A stretch of 64,000 nucleotides of DNA from Vibrio coralliirubri (GCF_024347375.1 NZ_AP025471.1:744001-808000); one strand, 5' to 3'. Shown: positions 26,722 through 36,062, counted from the stretch's first letter. Numbers and translations: made by a program. Notes: generated by a model from the sequence alone, not told the origin.

Positions 26722-27342
26722 TTAGCTAACGAACAACCACACGCCAACGCCCATCATCAACGTACCAGCAATACGGTTCATCAACTTAACGTTATCGGCT
26801 TTGCCCAACATATGTTTTAGGCTCTTACCGCCCGTAGCATACAATGTCATGCAGACAAATTCAGAAACCAGAATAATAGACACTAAAATCAACAACTGCG
26901 GTGCTAAGTCTTTATTGCTGTTAATAAAAGGAGGCAATAACGAAATCATGAATGCCCAACCTTTCGGATTCGCGATAGCTGTCACGAAGCCTTGAACCAC
27001 CAAGTCCCAATCATTGCTGACTTTTGTTGTTTGGTTGTCAGTGCTGATCGCCAGTTTGCCTCTCGAACGCCACATCTGAACGCCCAAATAGAACAAGTAC
27101 CCTGCGCCCACAAACTTAAAGCCTGTAAATAGCCATGGGTAGTTCAACATGATAGAAGCGATACCCAATACCGCAGCAATAGAAACCACAGCAACACCAG
27201 CCAATTCACCGATCATCATCCATAATGTACGCTTATACCCAACACTCATGCCTAGCGTCAACGCCAAAGTCATACACATACCTGGCGTGATTGACACGAA
27301 GAAAAACGTGGGAATAAAAGCCCAAAGTAGTGCGCTATCCAT
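26722..27342 (-). CDS. LysE/RhtB-family amino-acid exporter
   Basis: A 206-residue membrane protein with about six helices. It has the LysE-family N-terminus FVSITPGMCMTLALTLGMSVGYKRTLWMMIGELAG and FVTAIANPKGWAFMISLLPPFI. Members export amino acids or homoserine lactones; substrate not determinable here. The start has AAGGTAACAAT upstream. An IS150-group element lies about 135 bases upstream of the start codon. Confidence 0.85.
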   Translation of the reverse strand: MDSALLWAFIPTFFFVSITPGMCMTLALTLGMSVGYKRTLWMMIGELAGVAVVSIAAVLGIASIMLNYPWLFTGFKFVGAGYLFYLGVQMWRSRGKLAISTDNQTTKVSNDWDLVVQGFVTAIANPKGWAFMISLLPPFINSNKDLAPQLLILVSIILVSEFVCMTLYATGGKSLKHMLGKADNVKLMNRIAGTLMMGVGVWLFVS

Positions 27343-27461
27343 ATTGTTACCTTATCGACTTATTTTTATTTAGTGGTTCTTGTTTCTTGATCGGGCTTGA
27401 AATGAAGCGAGGTTGAAACGAAGCAGTGATGACAATAAACAATATTGCGATCAATACAAAC

Positions 27462-27473
27462 AAAAAGAGCCAC
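27462..27473. terminator. Left arm of the helicase-gene terminator split by an IS
   Basis: AAAAAGAGCCAC pairs with GTGGCTCTTTT at 28909-28919 (11 bp perfect). The IS at 27478-28903 occupies the loop, with only ATTC and TAACA left beside it. Confidence 0.83.
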
Positions 27474-27508
27474 ATTCTGAAGTGACCCCGTAAAGTTGGA
27501 CATTTCTG

Positions 27509-28294
27509 TTAAGCGGCTTTCAAGGCCTGAGTTCGATATTCTATCGGAGTCAGGCCTTTTAGTTTCACTTTTATACGTTTGGTATTGTAGTACTCGATGT
27601 ATTCTTTAATCTGCTCTATCAGAGCATCTGCATCTTCAAAGCTTTGGTTGTGATACATCTCGGTTTTGAGTAAAGCAAAAAAGTTTTCAGCAACAGCATT
27701 ATCCAAGCAGTTACCTTTTCTCGACATGCTTTGCGTTAACCCACTCTCCGCTACCTTTTTCTGATACTGTCGATGGCGATATTGCCAACCTTGATCGCTA
27801 TGTATAATTGGCTTTGAGTTGGGTTTAAGCGTTGATATAGCTTCCGTCAGCATATCTGTGACAAGCGGCAAGCAGGCATTTTTGGCCACTCTATAAGCAA
27901 CCACCTCCTGAGTAAACAAGTCGACAACGGGAGATAAGTATACTTTCTGCTCTTTGACTTTGAACTCCGTGACATCAGTTACCCACTTTTCATCGGGTTG
28001 AGTCGCACTAAAATCTCTTTCAAGAACGTTGGGAGCAGCTTTTCCTGACTCTCCTCGGTATGAACGATACTTTTTAATCCTGACCGTCGATTTAAGGTTG
28101 AGCTGAGCCATAAGCCTTTGAACCGTTTTGTGATTAAGCACGAACCCCTGATTCTTTAGTTCCAAGTGAATACGGCGGTAGCCGTATCGCCCCTTATGTT
28201 CATGATAAATTGACTTTATCAACCGCAGCTCACGTTCGTAGCTATTTTGGCGCTTGCTCGTTTGAGCCTGATAATAAAAGACACTTTTTGCCAA
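27509..28294 (-). CDS. IS3-family transposase OrfB (copy 3)
   Basis: A 261-residue integrase-core transposase identical to the OrfB at 8095-8880, with the same DDE residues and TTG-initiated listed frame. The frame is open further upstream into the orfA overlap, so the active product is probably OrfAB made by -1 frameshifting at the A8 run. Confidence 0.93.
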   Translation of the reverse strand: MAKSVFYYQAQTSKRQNSYERELRLIKSIYHEHKGRYGYRRIHLELKNQGFVLNHKTVQRLMAQLNLKSTVRIKKYRSYRGESGKAAPNVLERDFSATQPDEKWVTDVTEFKVKEQKVYLSPVVDLFTQEVVAYRVAKNACLPLVTDMLTEAISTLKPNSKPIIHSDQGWQYRHRQYQKKVAESGLTQSMSRKGNCLDNAVAENFFALLKTEMYHNQSFEDADALIEQIKEYIEYYNTKRIKVKLKGLTPIEYRTQALKAA

Positions 28295-28347
28295 CTGTAG
28301 AGTGTGCAGTAAGTGCTTTAATGGGTACTTGCCTTTAAGAGTTAGAG

Positions 28348-28857
28348 CTATGACCGCTTTTTCTTTGTTCGACGGTTTTTTTTCTGCTCCAACTCTTCCA
28401 ACTTTTTTAGAACGGCATTCTCGGTTCGTAAGTAGACCAACTCCTCTTTTAGCTCCTCAAGTGTCATTTCATTATCAGGCTTAGTGGTACGTTGAGGTTG
28501 CTGTTTCATTGAGGGTCTTCCTTTCTGGCGCATTTCGAGCCCCTTGATACCGAGCTCATTAAATCGTTTAAGCCAGACAGAGAGTATTCCAGGGGATGAG
28601 AGGTTTAATACAGCGCTAGTGTGCGTGAGAGACCATTCATTCGTCCACATTAAATTCAATGCTTTTCGTTTTGTTTGAGCAGTCGCGGCATGATTAGTTG
28701 GTAAAAATGAATCAGTACCATGGATGGCAAAGACTTGAGCCCAATACCGTATCTGCCTTGAAGAAATTGAATATTGTTTTGCTAAGTAGAGAGATGACGT
28801 GCCATCTAAGTATTGCTTAGCAATGATACATTTTAGCTCTCGGCTATATTTGGACAT
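28348..28857 (-). CDS. IS3-family transposase OrfA (copy 3)
   Basis: A 169-residue double-HTH protein identical to that at 8934-9443. The reading frame happens to stay open past the IS end to 28929 because of flanking host sequence. The true start is MSKYSREL at 28857, as in the other copy. Confidence 0.93.
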   Translation of the reverse strand: MSKYSRELKCIIAKQYLDGTSSLYLAKQYSISSRQIRYWAQVFAIHGTDSFLPTNHAATAQTKRKALNLMWTNEWSLTHTSAVLNLSSPGILSVWLKRFNELGIKGLEMRQKGRPSMKQQPQRTTKPDNEMTLEELKEELVYLRTENAVLKKLEELEQKKNRRTKKKRS

Positions 28858-28908
28858 AAAAAGACCCCCAATAATTGGTGTCCAACTATTGGGGGTCAGT
28901 TCATAACA

Positions 28909-28919
28909 GTGGCTCTTTT
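28909..28919. terminator. Right arm of the helicase-gene terminator split by an IS
   Basis: GTGGCTCTTTT, complementary to AAAAGAGCCAC at 27463-27473. On the minus strand this is the first arm of the hairpin downstream of the DEAD-box helicase stop at 28936. Confidence 0.83.
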
Positions 28920-28935
28920 CAATCACCAACCGTAA

Positions 28936-30222
28936 TTACTTACGACGGTTTTTAATTCGCTTCATCATAGTCAAACGACGTTCAGCGCTTGCTTGATCTT
29001 GTGGCTCTTCGTTCGCGTTGTTCTTACGACCTTGGCGGTTTTTGTAAGCCGATTTAGTGTTCAGCTTCTCAATGTAAGCATCACGTTTCTTCGGTTCATA
29101 ACCCGGTTGTTCAACACGACGAATACGTTGTTGAATCAGTTTTTCAACTTGAACAACAGTCAGCTCTTCTTCGCGGTTAACAAAAGAGATTGCGTGACCT
29201 TGTTTACCAGCACGACCTGTACGGCCAATACGGTGAACGTAATCTTCCGCTAGGAAAGGCATGTCGTAGTTAATTACGTGTGGCAAGTCTTCGATATCAA
29301 GACCACGAGCCGCAACGTCGGTTGCTACCATCACACGTGCTCTGCCTTCTTTGAAGTCATCCAAAGCACGACGACGAGCGCTTTGCGCTTTATCACCGTG
29401 ACAAAGTACCGCTTTAATACCGTCAAGCTTAAGCTCTTTAACCACATCGTTCGCAGTTTCTTTGTAGTTCACGAACACAAGCACTTGGCGCCAGTTTTTA
29501 CGGCCGATAAGCTCAGAAAGCAGTTCAGTTTTACGTTCTTGATCCACTGGGTAAACCACGTGACCGACAGTAGCAGCCGTTGAGTTTTCGCGCTCAACAC
29601 TAATACGTTTTGGTTTACGCAGAATATCAACAGACAGCTGGTTTAACTGAGTAGAAGTCGTTGCAGAGAACATCATGATTTGCGGTGATGTTTCTACATC
29701 CAACATGATCTTACGAACGGCATTGATAAAGCCCATATCAAGGATACGGTCAGCTTCATCAAATACTAGGAATTCTAGGTTTGCGATAGACACGTTACCC
29801 GCTTCTAAGTGCTCTTCTAAACGGCCAGGTGTTGCAACCAAAATATCCACACCCAGTTCTAGTTGACGAACTTGCGAAGACATCTTGTTACCACCGTAAA
29901 CCGCAGAAACGCTTAGATCCGTGTATTTAACGTAGTCTTTAATGTTTTGAGCGATCTGCGCAGCAAGCTCACGAGTTGGAGCAAGAATAAGGCCGCGAGC
30001 CGTTCCTCTAGACGCCTTTTTACCGCTGTTCAAAAGGTGTTGGATAACAGGCAATGAAAATGCCGCTGTTTTACCCGTACCGGTTTGAGCAGTAGCAAAA
30101 ATATCATGGCCTTTACGGGCCATTGGAATCGCTTTTTGTTGAATTGGAGTGAGTTTTTCATAACCACACTCAGTCAACGCTTTGACTAATTCAGGAGCAA
30201 AACCTTGAGAGGAAAATGACAT
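28936..30222 (-). CDS. DEAD-box ATP-dependent RNA helicase (RhlE-like)
   Basis: A 428-residue helicase with all motifs: Q motif near TPIQQKAIP, AQTGTGKT (I), PTRELA (Ia), TPGR (Ib), DEAD (II, VFDEADRIL), SAT (III), and ATDVAARGLD and HRIGRTGRAG (V, VI). The C-terminal tail (about 370-428) is basic, as in RhlE proteins that act on ribosome assembly or mRNA decay. It is monocistronic; its terminator is interrupted by IS copy 3. Confidence 0.9.
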   Translation of the reverse strand: MSFSSQGFAPELVKALTECGYEKLTPIQQKAIPMARKGHDIFATAQTGTGKTAAFSLPVIQHLLNSGKKASRGTARGLILAPTRELAAQIAQNIKDYVKYTDLSVSAVYGGNKMSSQVRQLELGVDILVATPGRLEEHLEAGNVSIANLEFLVFDEADRILDMGFINAVRKIMLDVETSPQIMMFSATTSTQLNQLSVDILRKPKRISVERENSTAATVGHVVYPVDQERKTELLSELIGRKNWRQVLVFVNYKETANDVVKELKLDGIKAVLCHGDKAQSARRRALDDFKEGRARVMVATDVAARGLDIEDLPHVINYDMPFLAEDYVHRIGRTGRAGKQGHAISFVNREEELTVVQVEKLIQQRIRRVEQPGYEPKKRDAYIEKLNTKSAYKNRQGRKNNANEEPQDQASAERRLTMMKRIKNRRK

Positions 30223-30403
30223 TGTTACGGGTTCCTTAAGCAGACAGCCTACATTCTTATTTCAGCCGAGCACTATAAAGTAATTAGAGTGATTTATCTC
30301 ACATTTATCGTGATATAACGCAAACTTTCTCATTTAATCTGGTGTTTACCCCGCCTTCAACGAGGTAAACACCAAGATCCTTGGTTCAAACAGCAAAACA
30401 GGG

Positions 30404-31387
30404 TTATTTGATGCCACACAGCTTGAGTAGAATCTGCTCGAGATCGGCCCATGGCATAAGCTGCGAGTCGATCACTTCAAGACGAGACTCAAAGCCATCA
30501 AGTGTAATTTCGTTGACAGACACGACTTGATTCGCGACATTGAATGCGTAGCAACCTTGGTCGGTGTTCACTACGGCTTTTACACGTTCAGCCGTTAGAT
30601 CCGACAACATAGAGAATAGCGCATCGAAGTCGAACTTATGCTCTGCGCCAAACAACCAACCACAACTGAAATAGCCCTGTCCTTTATTCTCTTTACGGAT
30701 GAAAGCTTCACCGGGAGGAAGTTGGAACTGAGGCTCTTGTTCAGCATGATCGTGATGATGTGCTTCAAGATGAGAGGAAGCACTACCGTATACTCTTTCA
30801 ATGTCCAACACTTCCAATGGCACTTCACCATCGTGAATTAGCTTATGGAAGACTTTTGCTGGCGTTTGATCCGTCACCCAATCGTTAAACACATCGATGT
30901 CTTCAGAATGAACAAGGTCAACCTTAGTACCAAGAATCACATCTGCACTATTTAGTTGATCATTAAAATTCTGATTCGAGGTGTACTTTTCATTAGACAG
31001 ATTTCGTGGGTCAACCAAACCAAGCGTCGCTTTTAAATCAACATAAGGTGTGTACTGATCGGAAGTCAGTGTCGCAATCACTTGTTTGGGGTGACCAAGC
31101 CCTGTCGGCTCAATCAATAAACGGTCTGGTTTTTGACGAAGTAAGGCATTAATACCTACCGACATAGGCACGCCCGCAGTACAACACATGCAGCCACCCG
31201 GCACTTCTTTAATCAAAGCGCCTTGATCTGTCATCAATGCACCGTCAATACCGATTTCCCCGAACTCATTAACCAGAACAGCCCAGTTTTCATTCTCGGG
31301 TTTATTTTTTAGCAGGTTCAAGATGGCTGTCGTTTTACCAACACCCAAGAAACCCGTAATGATGTTCGTAGGAACTTTTTTAGTCAT
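30404..31387 (-). CDS. CobW/COG0523-family GTPase (metal chaperone type)
   Basis: A 327-residue P-loop GTPase: Walker A GFLGVGKTT, the metal-binding CxCC motif in GGCMCCT, EPTGLGHP, and the GTKVDLV guanine-specificity motif. A His-rich stretch (SSHLEAHHHDHAEQ, about 205-220) is a likely metal-binding loop. The C-terminal CobW_C domain follows. Members insert or traffic zinc, cobalt or iron; YjiA and ZigA are relatives. The metal is not determinable. A strong AAGGAGAACTG ribosome site precedes the ATG. Confidence 0.87.
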   Translation of the reverse strand: MTKKVPTNIITGFLGVGKTTAILNLLKNKPENENWAVLVNEFGEIGIDGALMTDQGALIKEVPGGCMCCTAGVPMSVGINALLRQKPDRLLIEPTGLGHPKQVIATLTSDQYTPYVDLKATLGLVDPRNLSNEKYTSNQNFNDQLNSADVILGTKVDLVHSEDIDVFNDWVTDQTPAKVFHKLIHDGEVPLEVLDIERVYGSASSHLEAHHHDHAEQEPQFQLPPGEAFIRKENKGQGYFSCGWLFGAEHKFDFDALFSMLSDLTAERVKAVVNTDQGCYAFNVANQVVSVNEITLDGFESRLEVIDSQLMPWADLEQILLKLCGIK

Positions 31388-31939
31388 ATCAGTTCTCCTT
31401 TTTAAGGGAGTATATACTCAATCACCAAAAAGTTGACCCCAATCGATTGTTTATACTGAGATTCGTTAATAGAGGTTGGCGCGAAAATAATCAGAAGAGA
31501 TAAAGCAGTAGAAGCGGAATGTGGAAATGGGATGCTCCAGACGAACTAAAGGCGTACTTACTCAGTACGCCTCACCCTCGTTACTCAATCGTGAGTTCGC
31601 GAATCAGGAAGCCTTAAATATCGACCTGAACATTTAACGAGGAACTAAAACTTTGTTTCTGAATCCATCCAAATTGTGTGTAAAACCTCACTTCTCCTTG
31701 CGGTTCGTTATGTTGCTTTACGATTTAACTATGGTTCATTTTTGGGGATATTCAAGCCGCCGTCAGAGAATCGATCAAAATTGTGACGGTGATTACACTA
31801 TTGGCCATAGACTCCATTTATGTAACACGTACATTCCATAAATGAAATTCAACTTTTCATCTTTGTTGCTATAGGATATACAGAGGAAGCGTATAATTTA
31901 ATACAACCCCGCCTTAACTCATTCAGGAAACTTATCTCT
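31388..31939. other. Intergenic region between the CobW-type GTPase and clcA genes
   Basis: 552 bases. A short ORF at 31653-31841 has no support as a gene. The notable structure is a 9-bp perfect inverted repeat, AGGCGTACT - tactc - AGTACGCCT, at 31550-31572. The region from 31840 to 31939 is AT-rich and probably holds the clcA promoter. Nothing else recognised. Confidence 0.5.
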
Positions 31940-33346
31940 ATGACCAGAAGAGAGAAAATTAAGCAGTCCTTACTAGCCAAAATGCCAAGGGATGCTATTA
32001 ATCAATTTCTCTCAAGAGATAAGACCCCAGCTTCGGTTCTCTTTCTTTCTTGTATTGTGGGTGTACTTGCGGGCGTTGTGGGTACTTATTTCGAAGTTGC
32101 GGTTCATTTCATCACAGAAACTCGTACTGACTGGTTGAAAGATGAAATCGGTAGCCATTTACCACTGTGGCTTGCTGCTTTCCTTATTAGTGCTGCATTC
32201 GCCTTTATTGGCTATTTCCTCGTTCACCGATTTGCTCCAGAAGCTGCAGGGTCAGGTATCCCTGAAATCGAAGGTGCAATGGACGGCATGCGCCCTGTTC
32301 GATGGTGGAGAGTATTACCCGTAAAATTCTTTGGCGGCATGGGCGCACTCGGTTCAGGTATGGTGTTAGGCCGTGAAGGGCCAACCGTTCAAATGGGCGG
32401 CAGTATTGGTCGTATGGTCACAGATATCTTTCGAGTCAAAGATGATGACACTCGCCACTCACTGTTAGCTTCAGGTGCCGCTGGTGGCTTAGCCGCCGCA
32501 TTCAACGCACCGCTAGCTGGCATCATGTTTGTGGTTGAGGAGATGAGACCACAGTTTCGCTACTCACTCATATCAATCAAAGCTGTCATCATCTCAGCAG
32601 TTTCAGCCAACATTGTATTTCGTTCTATCAATGGCCAATCTGCCGTTATCACAATGCCTCAGTACCAGCCGCCTGAACTCGACGCACTTTGGTTGTTCTT
32701 ATTGTTAGGTGTGTTATTCGGTCTGTTTGGTGTAATTTTCAATAAGCTGATTACGCTTTCCCAAGACCTGTTTGTGGCGATCCACAAGAATGACCGTAAA
32801 CGCTACTTGATGACAGGCACCCTACTTGGCGGTTGTTTTGGCTTGTTGCTACTCTATATACCTGAATTAACTGGTGGTGGTATTGGTATCATCCCGAACA
32901 TCACGAATGGCAGCTACAGCGCCAATGTGTTGTTGCTGATTTTCTTAGGTCGAGTCCTCACTACCCTGCTTTGTTTCGGCTCTGGTGCACCAGGCGGTAT
33001 CTTTGCACCAATGCTTGCGCTAGGAACACTCTTTGGTTATGCGTTCGGGCTTATCGCAGCGGCATTCTTTCCTGAACTGAATATTGAACCGGGTATGTTT
33101 GCCATTGCTGGCATGGGAGCCTTGTTTGCCGCCACCGTGCGAGCGCCTATCACTGGTATTCTGTTGGTTATTGAAATGACCAATAACTACTACCTGATCC
33201 TGCCGTTAATCATCACCTGCTTAGGTGCGGTAATCATTGCTCAAATGTTAGGTGGACAGCCAATTTACAGTCAACTGCTTAACCGTACGCTTAAAAACGA
33301 GAAGCTAAGACAACAAGATCTCCCTCAACAAGAGGAAGTGCGTTAA
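31940..33346 (+). CDS. clcA: H+/Cl- exchange transporter ClcA
   Basis: A 468-residue CLC-family antiporter. Selectivity-filter motifs are AGSGIPE (near 110), GREGPTVQMGGSIGR (near 150, with the gating Glu in GREGP) and GSGAPGGIFAPMLALG (near 350). The internal proton-transfer Glu appears in FVVEEM. These match E. coli ClcA closely. It exchanges two chloride for one proton across the inner membrane and supports acid resistance. Full length, with about 12 membrane segments and no neighbours in an obvious operon. Confidence 0.93.
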   Translation: MTRREKIKQSLLAKMPRDAINQFLSRDKTPASVLFLSCIVGVLAGVVGTYFEVAVHFITETRTDWLKDEIGSHLPLWLAAFLISAAFAFIGYFLVHRFAPEAAGSGIPEIEGAMDGMRPVRWWRVLPVKFFGGMGALGSGMVLGREGPTVQMGGSIGRMVTDIFRVKDDDTRHSLLASGAAGGLAAAFNAPLAGIMFVVEEMRPQFRYSLISIKAVIISAVSANIVFRSINGQSAVITMPQYQPPELDALWLFLLLGVLFGLFGVIFNKLITLSQDLFVAIHKNDRKRYLMTGTLLGGCFGLLLLYIPELTGGGIGIIPNITNGSYSANVLLLIFLGRVLTTLLCFGSGAPGGIFAPMLALGTLFGYAFGLIAAAFFPELNIEPGMFAIAGMGALFAATVRAPITGILLVIEMTNNYYLILPLIITCLGAVIIAQMLGGQPIYSQLLNRTLKNEKLRQQDLPQQEEVR

Positions 33347-33546
33347 TTACAAATGACTCATGAAACAAAAGCACACATTCAACGTGCTTAATCTCCCGAT
33401 TCTGTATCAAAATCAAAAAAGCAAACGTTAAACTTGGTATCATCCACTCAAAATTAGTTGAGTGCCCTCAAAATCTATTGAAGGGTGACCTACACGCTCT
33501 AACTAAAGCACCAATATTCTGTAATTAACTAAGTCGGAGCAAGTCG

Positions 33547-34527
33547 TTGAACTGGAGAAGATTAACCCAAGTAAAAAATGTACCGCCATCTCAGGCATCT
33601 TTAGCACTTGGCGTTATTGGGTTAGGACAAGCTTGGGCGTTATATATCCCGGGCATTGGTGAGATCATTCGTCCCTACCTCGCTTCATTCGGCGCGCTAT
33701 TATTGCTGCCTGTTTTACTGCGCTACTTAACGAGTTTTAATACCTTCCTTAATGACATTCGCCACCCGTTAAGTGGAAGCTTGATGGCACCAATGAGCAT
33801 GGCTTTACTGATTCTGTGCGACTATTTAGCTGAGATATCGCCCGCCATAGCTTACCCAGTTTGGTTCTGCGCGTTATTGCTGCACTTTACCATGATGGTG
33901 TTGTTCTTCAGTTTTCAGATCATCAACTTCAAAATGTCTAACATTGTACCGAGTTGGTTTCTGTATCCAGTCGGTTTGATCAGCAGTTCCTTAGCTGGCA
34001 CACAGTTCGGGCACACCGTATTTTCAGAAACACTTGCGGTCACTTGTATTGGTATCTATTTCCTTATGTTACCAGTGGTGTTGTACCGCTTGGTGTTCGA
34101 AGGCAATCTTCCTCGCCGAGCAAGACCAACACTCGCTATCATGGCAGCTCCGGTTAACTTATCTTTAGCCGCTTACTTGGTTAACTTCGACAATCCAGAC
34201 CCGATTCTAACAGGTGCATTGGCGGGCATTGCCATCACCATGACACTATTGATTTACTTGTGTTACATCCGCCTAATGCGTCTGAAATTCCAACCTTCAA
34301 TTGCTGCCGTCACCTTCCCATCCGTGATCAGCGCTATTGCCATGCATCGTCTAACCACATTTTTCGGCACGGAATACCCACAATGGTATTGGCTACACAA
34401 GTTTGGTTTCTTTGAGCTAACCATCGCCACCATCCTAGTGATTTGGGTGGCAGGCGGTTATGTGAAAATGTACTGGCCTGAGTTTTTTGATTCCGACTAC
34501 ATGTCCAAGAAGGTGAAACGTTCTTAG
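33547..34527 (+). CDS. TDT/TehA-type integral membrane transporter
   Basis: A 326-residue protein with about ten membrane helices and a pattern like the TehA/SLAC1 (tellurite-resistance/dicarboxylate transporter) family: PPSQASLALGVIGLGQAWALYIPG at the start, PSWFLYPVGLISSS and MAAPVNLSLAAYL later. The initiation codon is TTG with GGAG about 8 bases upstream. It follows clcA by 200 bases. SLAC1/TehA relatives are anion channels, so a link to chloride handling is possible but unproven. A terminator follows at 34605. Confidence 0.8.
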   Translation: MNWRRLTQVKNVPPSQASLALGVIGLGQAWALYIPGIGEIIRPYLASFGALLLLPVLLRYLTSFNTFLNDIRHPLSGSLMAPMSMALLILCDYLAEISPAIAYPVWFCALLLHFTMMVLFFSFQIINFKMSNIVPSWFLYPVGLISSSLAGTQFGHTVFSETLAVTCIGIYFLMLPVVLYRLVFEGNLPRRARPTLAIMAAPVNLSLAAYLVNFDNPDPILTGALAGIAITMTLLIYLCYIRLMRLKFQPSIAAVTFPSVISAIAMHRLTTFFGTEYPQWYWLHKFGFFELTIATILVIWVAGGYVKMYWPEFFDSDYMSKKVKRS

Positions 34528-34604
34528 ATAGAAGCGAAAAGGTCTTAGCTGAACTATCGTGTTCTGCAGTAGTCGATGATGTCAGGCAAAACCAACCAAA
34601 CCAA

Positions 34605-34631
34605 AAAAGGCCTCACAGTGTGAGGCCTTTT
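34605..34631. terminator. Bidirectional terminator between the TDT transporter gene and hmp
   Basis: AAAAGGCCTCACA-g-TGTGAGGCCTTTT, a 13-bp perfect stem between two convergent genes. Confidence 0.88.
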
Positions 34632-34687
34632 GAATAGGCAAGGTTTTTAATAGATCAAGCGAGTGTTAATAGAACTCTCGAGTACTA

Positions 34688-35884
34688 TTAGAAGTTAGCG
34701 TGAGGGCCGAATACTTCGTAATGTACGCGTGAACGATCAACTTTAAGTGCGTCTAGTTGTTCCACGATGTTCTTCATGAAGCCAACAGGTCCACAGATGT
34801 AGAAATCGCTCTCTTCAAAACCTTTAGTATCCGAGATAGACGCTAGATCCATTTGGCCTTGATGTGTGTTTTCACATGCAGATTCGTCTTTGTTCATGTA
34901 CCACGTTTTCGCTTCCCAACCTTTGTCGGCAACAATATCTTTAACACGAGTCGTGAAAGAGTGTTGGCCTACGTTCTCACAAGCGTGAAGGTAAAGTACT
35001 GGCTCGTTTTTATCTTCCGTGTTTAGGTACTCAAGCATAGACTGCATTGGCGTGACACCAACACCTGCAGAGATAAGCGTTACTGGCTTACTACGCTCTT
35101 GATACATAAAGTCACCTGCTGGTGCGTATAGGCTAACCTCATCACCAACAGCAACCGTATCGTGTAGGTGGTTAGATACAACGCCTTGTGTCTCTTGGCC
35201 TTGTCCTTCACGTTTAACAGAAATACGGTATTGCTTGCCGTTTGGCTTATCAGACAGTGAGTATTGACGAATCTCGCTGTATTGAGAGCCTTCCGGTTTC
35301 ACTTCGATACCGATGTATTGACCTGGTGTGTAATCCAGAACTTCACCGCCGTCTTTTGGCTTAAGGATAAAGCTAGTTACTAGCGCTGACTCTTCGATCT
35401 TGTCTGCAATCACAAACGCACGCGCTGCTTCCCAACCACCAACAGCTTGCTTACGCTGTAGGTAAAGTTCAGCTTCACGATCGATGAATACTTGCGCCAA
35501 GAATAGGTAAGCGGCTGTCCATGCTTCTTCCACTTCTGGAGTAAACGCGTCAGCGGCTAGTTCACGTAATGTCTCAATCAGGTGCAAACCAACAATTTGG
35601 TAGTGCTCTGGTTGAATGTTAAAGCTTGTGTGTTTCTGAGCAATACGTTCAACGGCTGTTGTTAACGCTGCTAGATTTTCAATGTTCTTTGCATATGCCG
35701 CGATAGCTTCAAACAGTGCTACGCCTTGGCGACCTGTTCTTTGGTGAGTCATATTGAAGATATCTTTCAACTCAGGGTTATGCGTGAACATACGTTGATA
35801 AAAATGCTGAGTTAAAGCTGGGCCTGCGCTCTCAAGTAGAGGGATAGTAGATTTGATGATTTCGATATGTGCATTGTTAAGCAT
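34688..35884 (-). CDS. hmp: Flavohemoprotein, nitric oxide dioxygenase Hmp
   Basis: A 398-residue enzyme converting NO to nitrate with O2 and NAD(P)H. The N-terminal globin domain (1-140) has the proximal His in IAQKHTSF. FAD-binding (about 150-255; RQYSLSD) and NAD-binding (about 260-398; ISAGVGVTPM, ending FGPHANF) domains follow. Full length for Hmp. It is divergent from norR, and the gap contains NorR-type sites, a sigma-54 promoter reading toward hmp and a perfect FNR box, so expression should rise with NO. Confidence 0.95.
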   Translation of the reverse strand: MLNNAHIEIIKSTIPLLESAGPALTQHFYQRMFTHNPELKDIFNMTHQRTGRQGVALFEAIAAYAKNIENLAALTTAVERIAQKHTSFNIQPEHYQIVGLHLIETLRELAADAFTPEVEEAWTAAYLFLAQVFIDREAELYLQRKQAVGGWEAARAFVIADKIEESALVTSFILKPKDGGEVLDYTPGQYIGIEVKPEGSQYSEIRQYSLSDKPNGKQYRISVKREGQGQETQGVVSNHLHDTVAVGDEVSLYAPAGDFMYQERSKPVTLISAGVGVTPMQSMLEYLNTEDKNEPVLYLHACENVGQHSFTTRVKDIVADKGWEAKTWYMNKDESACENTHQGQMDLASISDTKGFEESDFYICGPVGFMKNIVEQLDALKVDRSRVHYEVFGPHANF

Positions 35885-35920
35885 GAATTTACTCCGAACA
35901 CTGAGCCTTATGACCTATAT

Positions 35921-35931
35921 GTCATTTTGAC
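35921..35931. promoter_or_regulatory. NorR-type site 1
   Basis: GTCATTTTGAC fits GT-N7-AC, the NorR enhancer core. It is about 37 bases before the hmp start codon, downstream of the sigma-54 promoter proposed at 36110-36126. Confidence 0.45.
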
Positions 35932-35991
35932 TACTTAAAAATAAGAATGACTTATCGATTTTCTGAAATCTTAGTTATTTTTAGAAACTGA

Positions 35992-36002
35992 GTTATTTTG
36001 AC
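35992..36002. promoter_or_regulatory. NorR-type site 2
   Basis: GTTATTTTGAC fits GT-N7-AC. Also downstream of the proposed sigma-54 start, so it could serve repression, or be chance in AT-rich sequence. Confidence 0.4.
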
Positions 36003-36048
36003 TCGTTTTCATTTCAAAAAATCGCGAAACCTGATTAATGCCACCTGA

Positions 36049-36062
36049 TTGATTGAGATCAA
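36049..36062. promoter_or_regulatory. Perfect FNR box
   Basis: TTGAT-TGAG-ATCAA is an exact match to the FNR consensus. It lies about 40 bases downstream of the start site expected from the sigma-54 promoter, a position suited to anaerobic repression of hmp, as known for E. coli hmp. Confidence 0.65.

Larger units (their letters stand above)
27478..28903 (-). mobile_element. IS3-family (IS150-group) element, copy 3, complete
   Basis: A 1426-bp element with the same length and ends as the copy at 8064-9489 (TGAAGTGACCCCG ... TCAGTTCA) and the same orientation. Both ORFs give proteins identical to that copy. There is no evident target duplication (left flank ATTC, right flank TAAC). The insertion lies inside a terminator hairpin. 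Confidence 0.95.

Noticed and set aside
8064..28903. Composite transposon made of IS copies 2 and 3
   Set aside because: Each copy is flanked by matched arms of its own terminator, showing two independent insertions rather than mobilisation of the intervening 18 kb.
31653..31841. A 62-codon open frame before clcA
   Set aside because: Its TTG start lacks a ribosome site, composition is unlike a protein and no family is recognisable.
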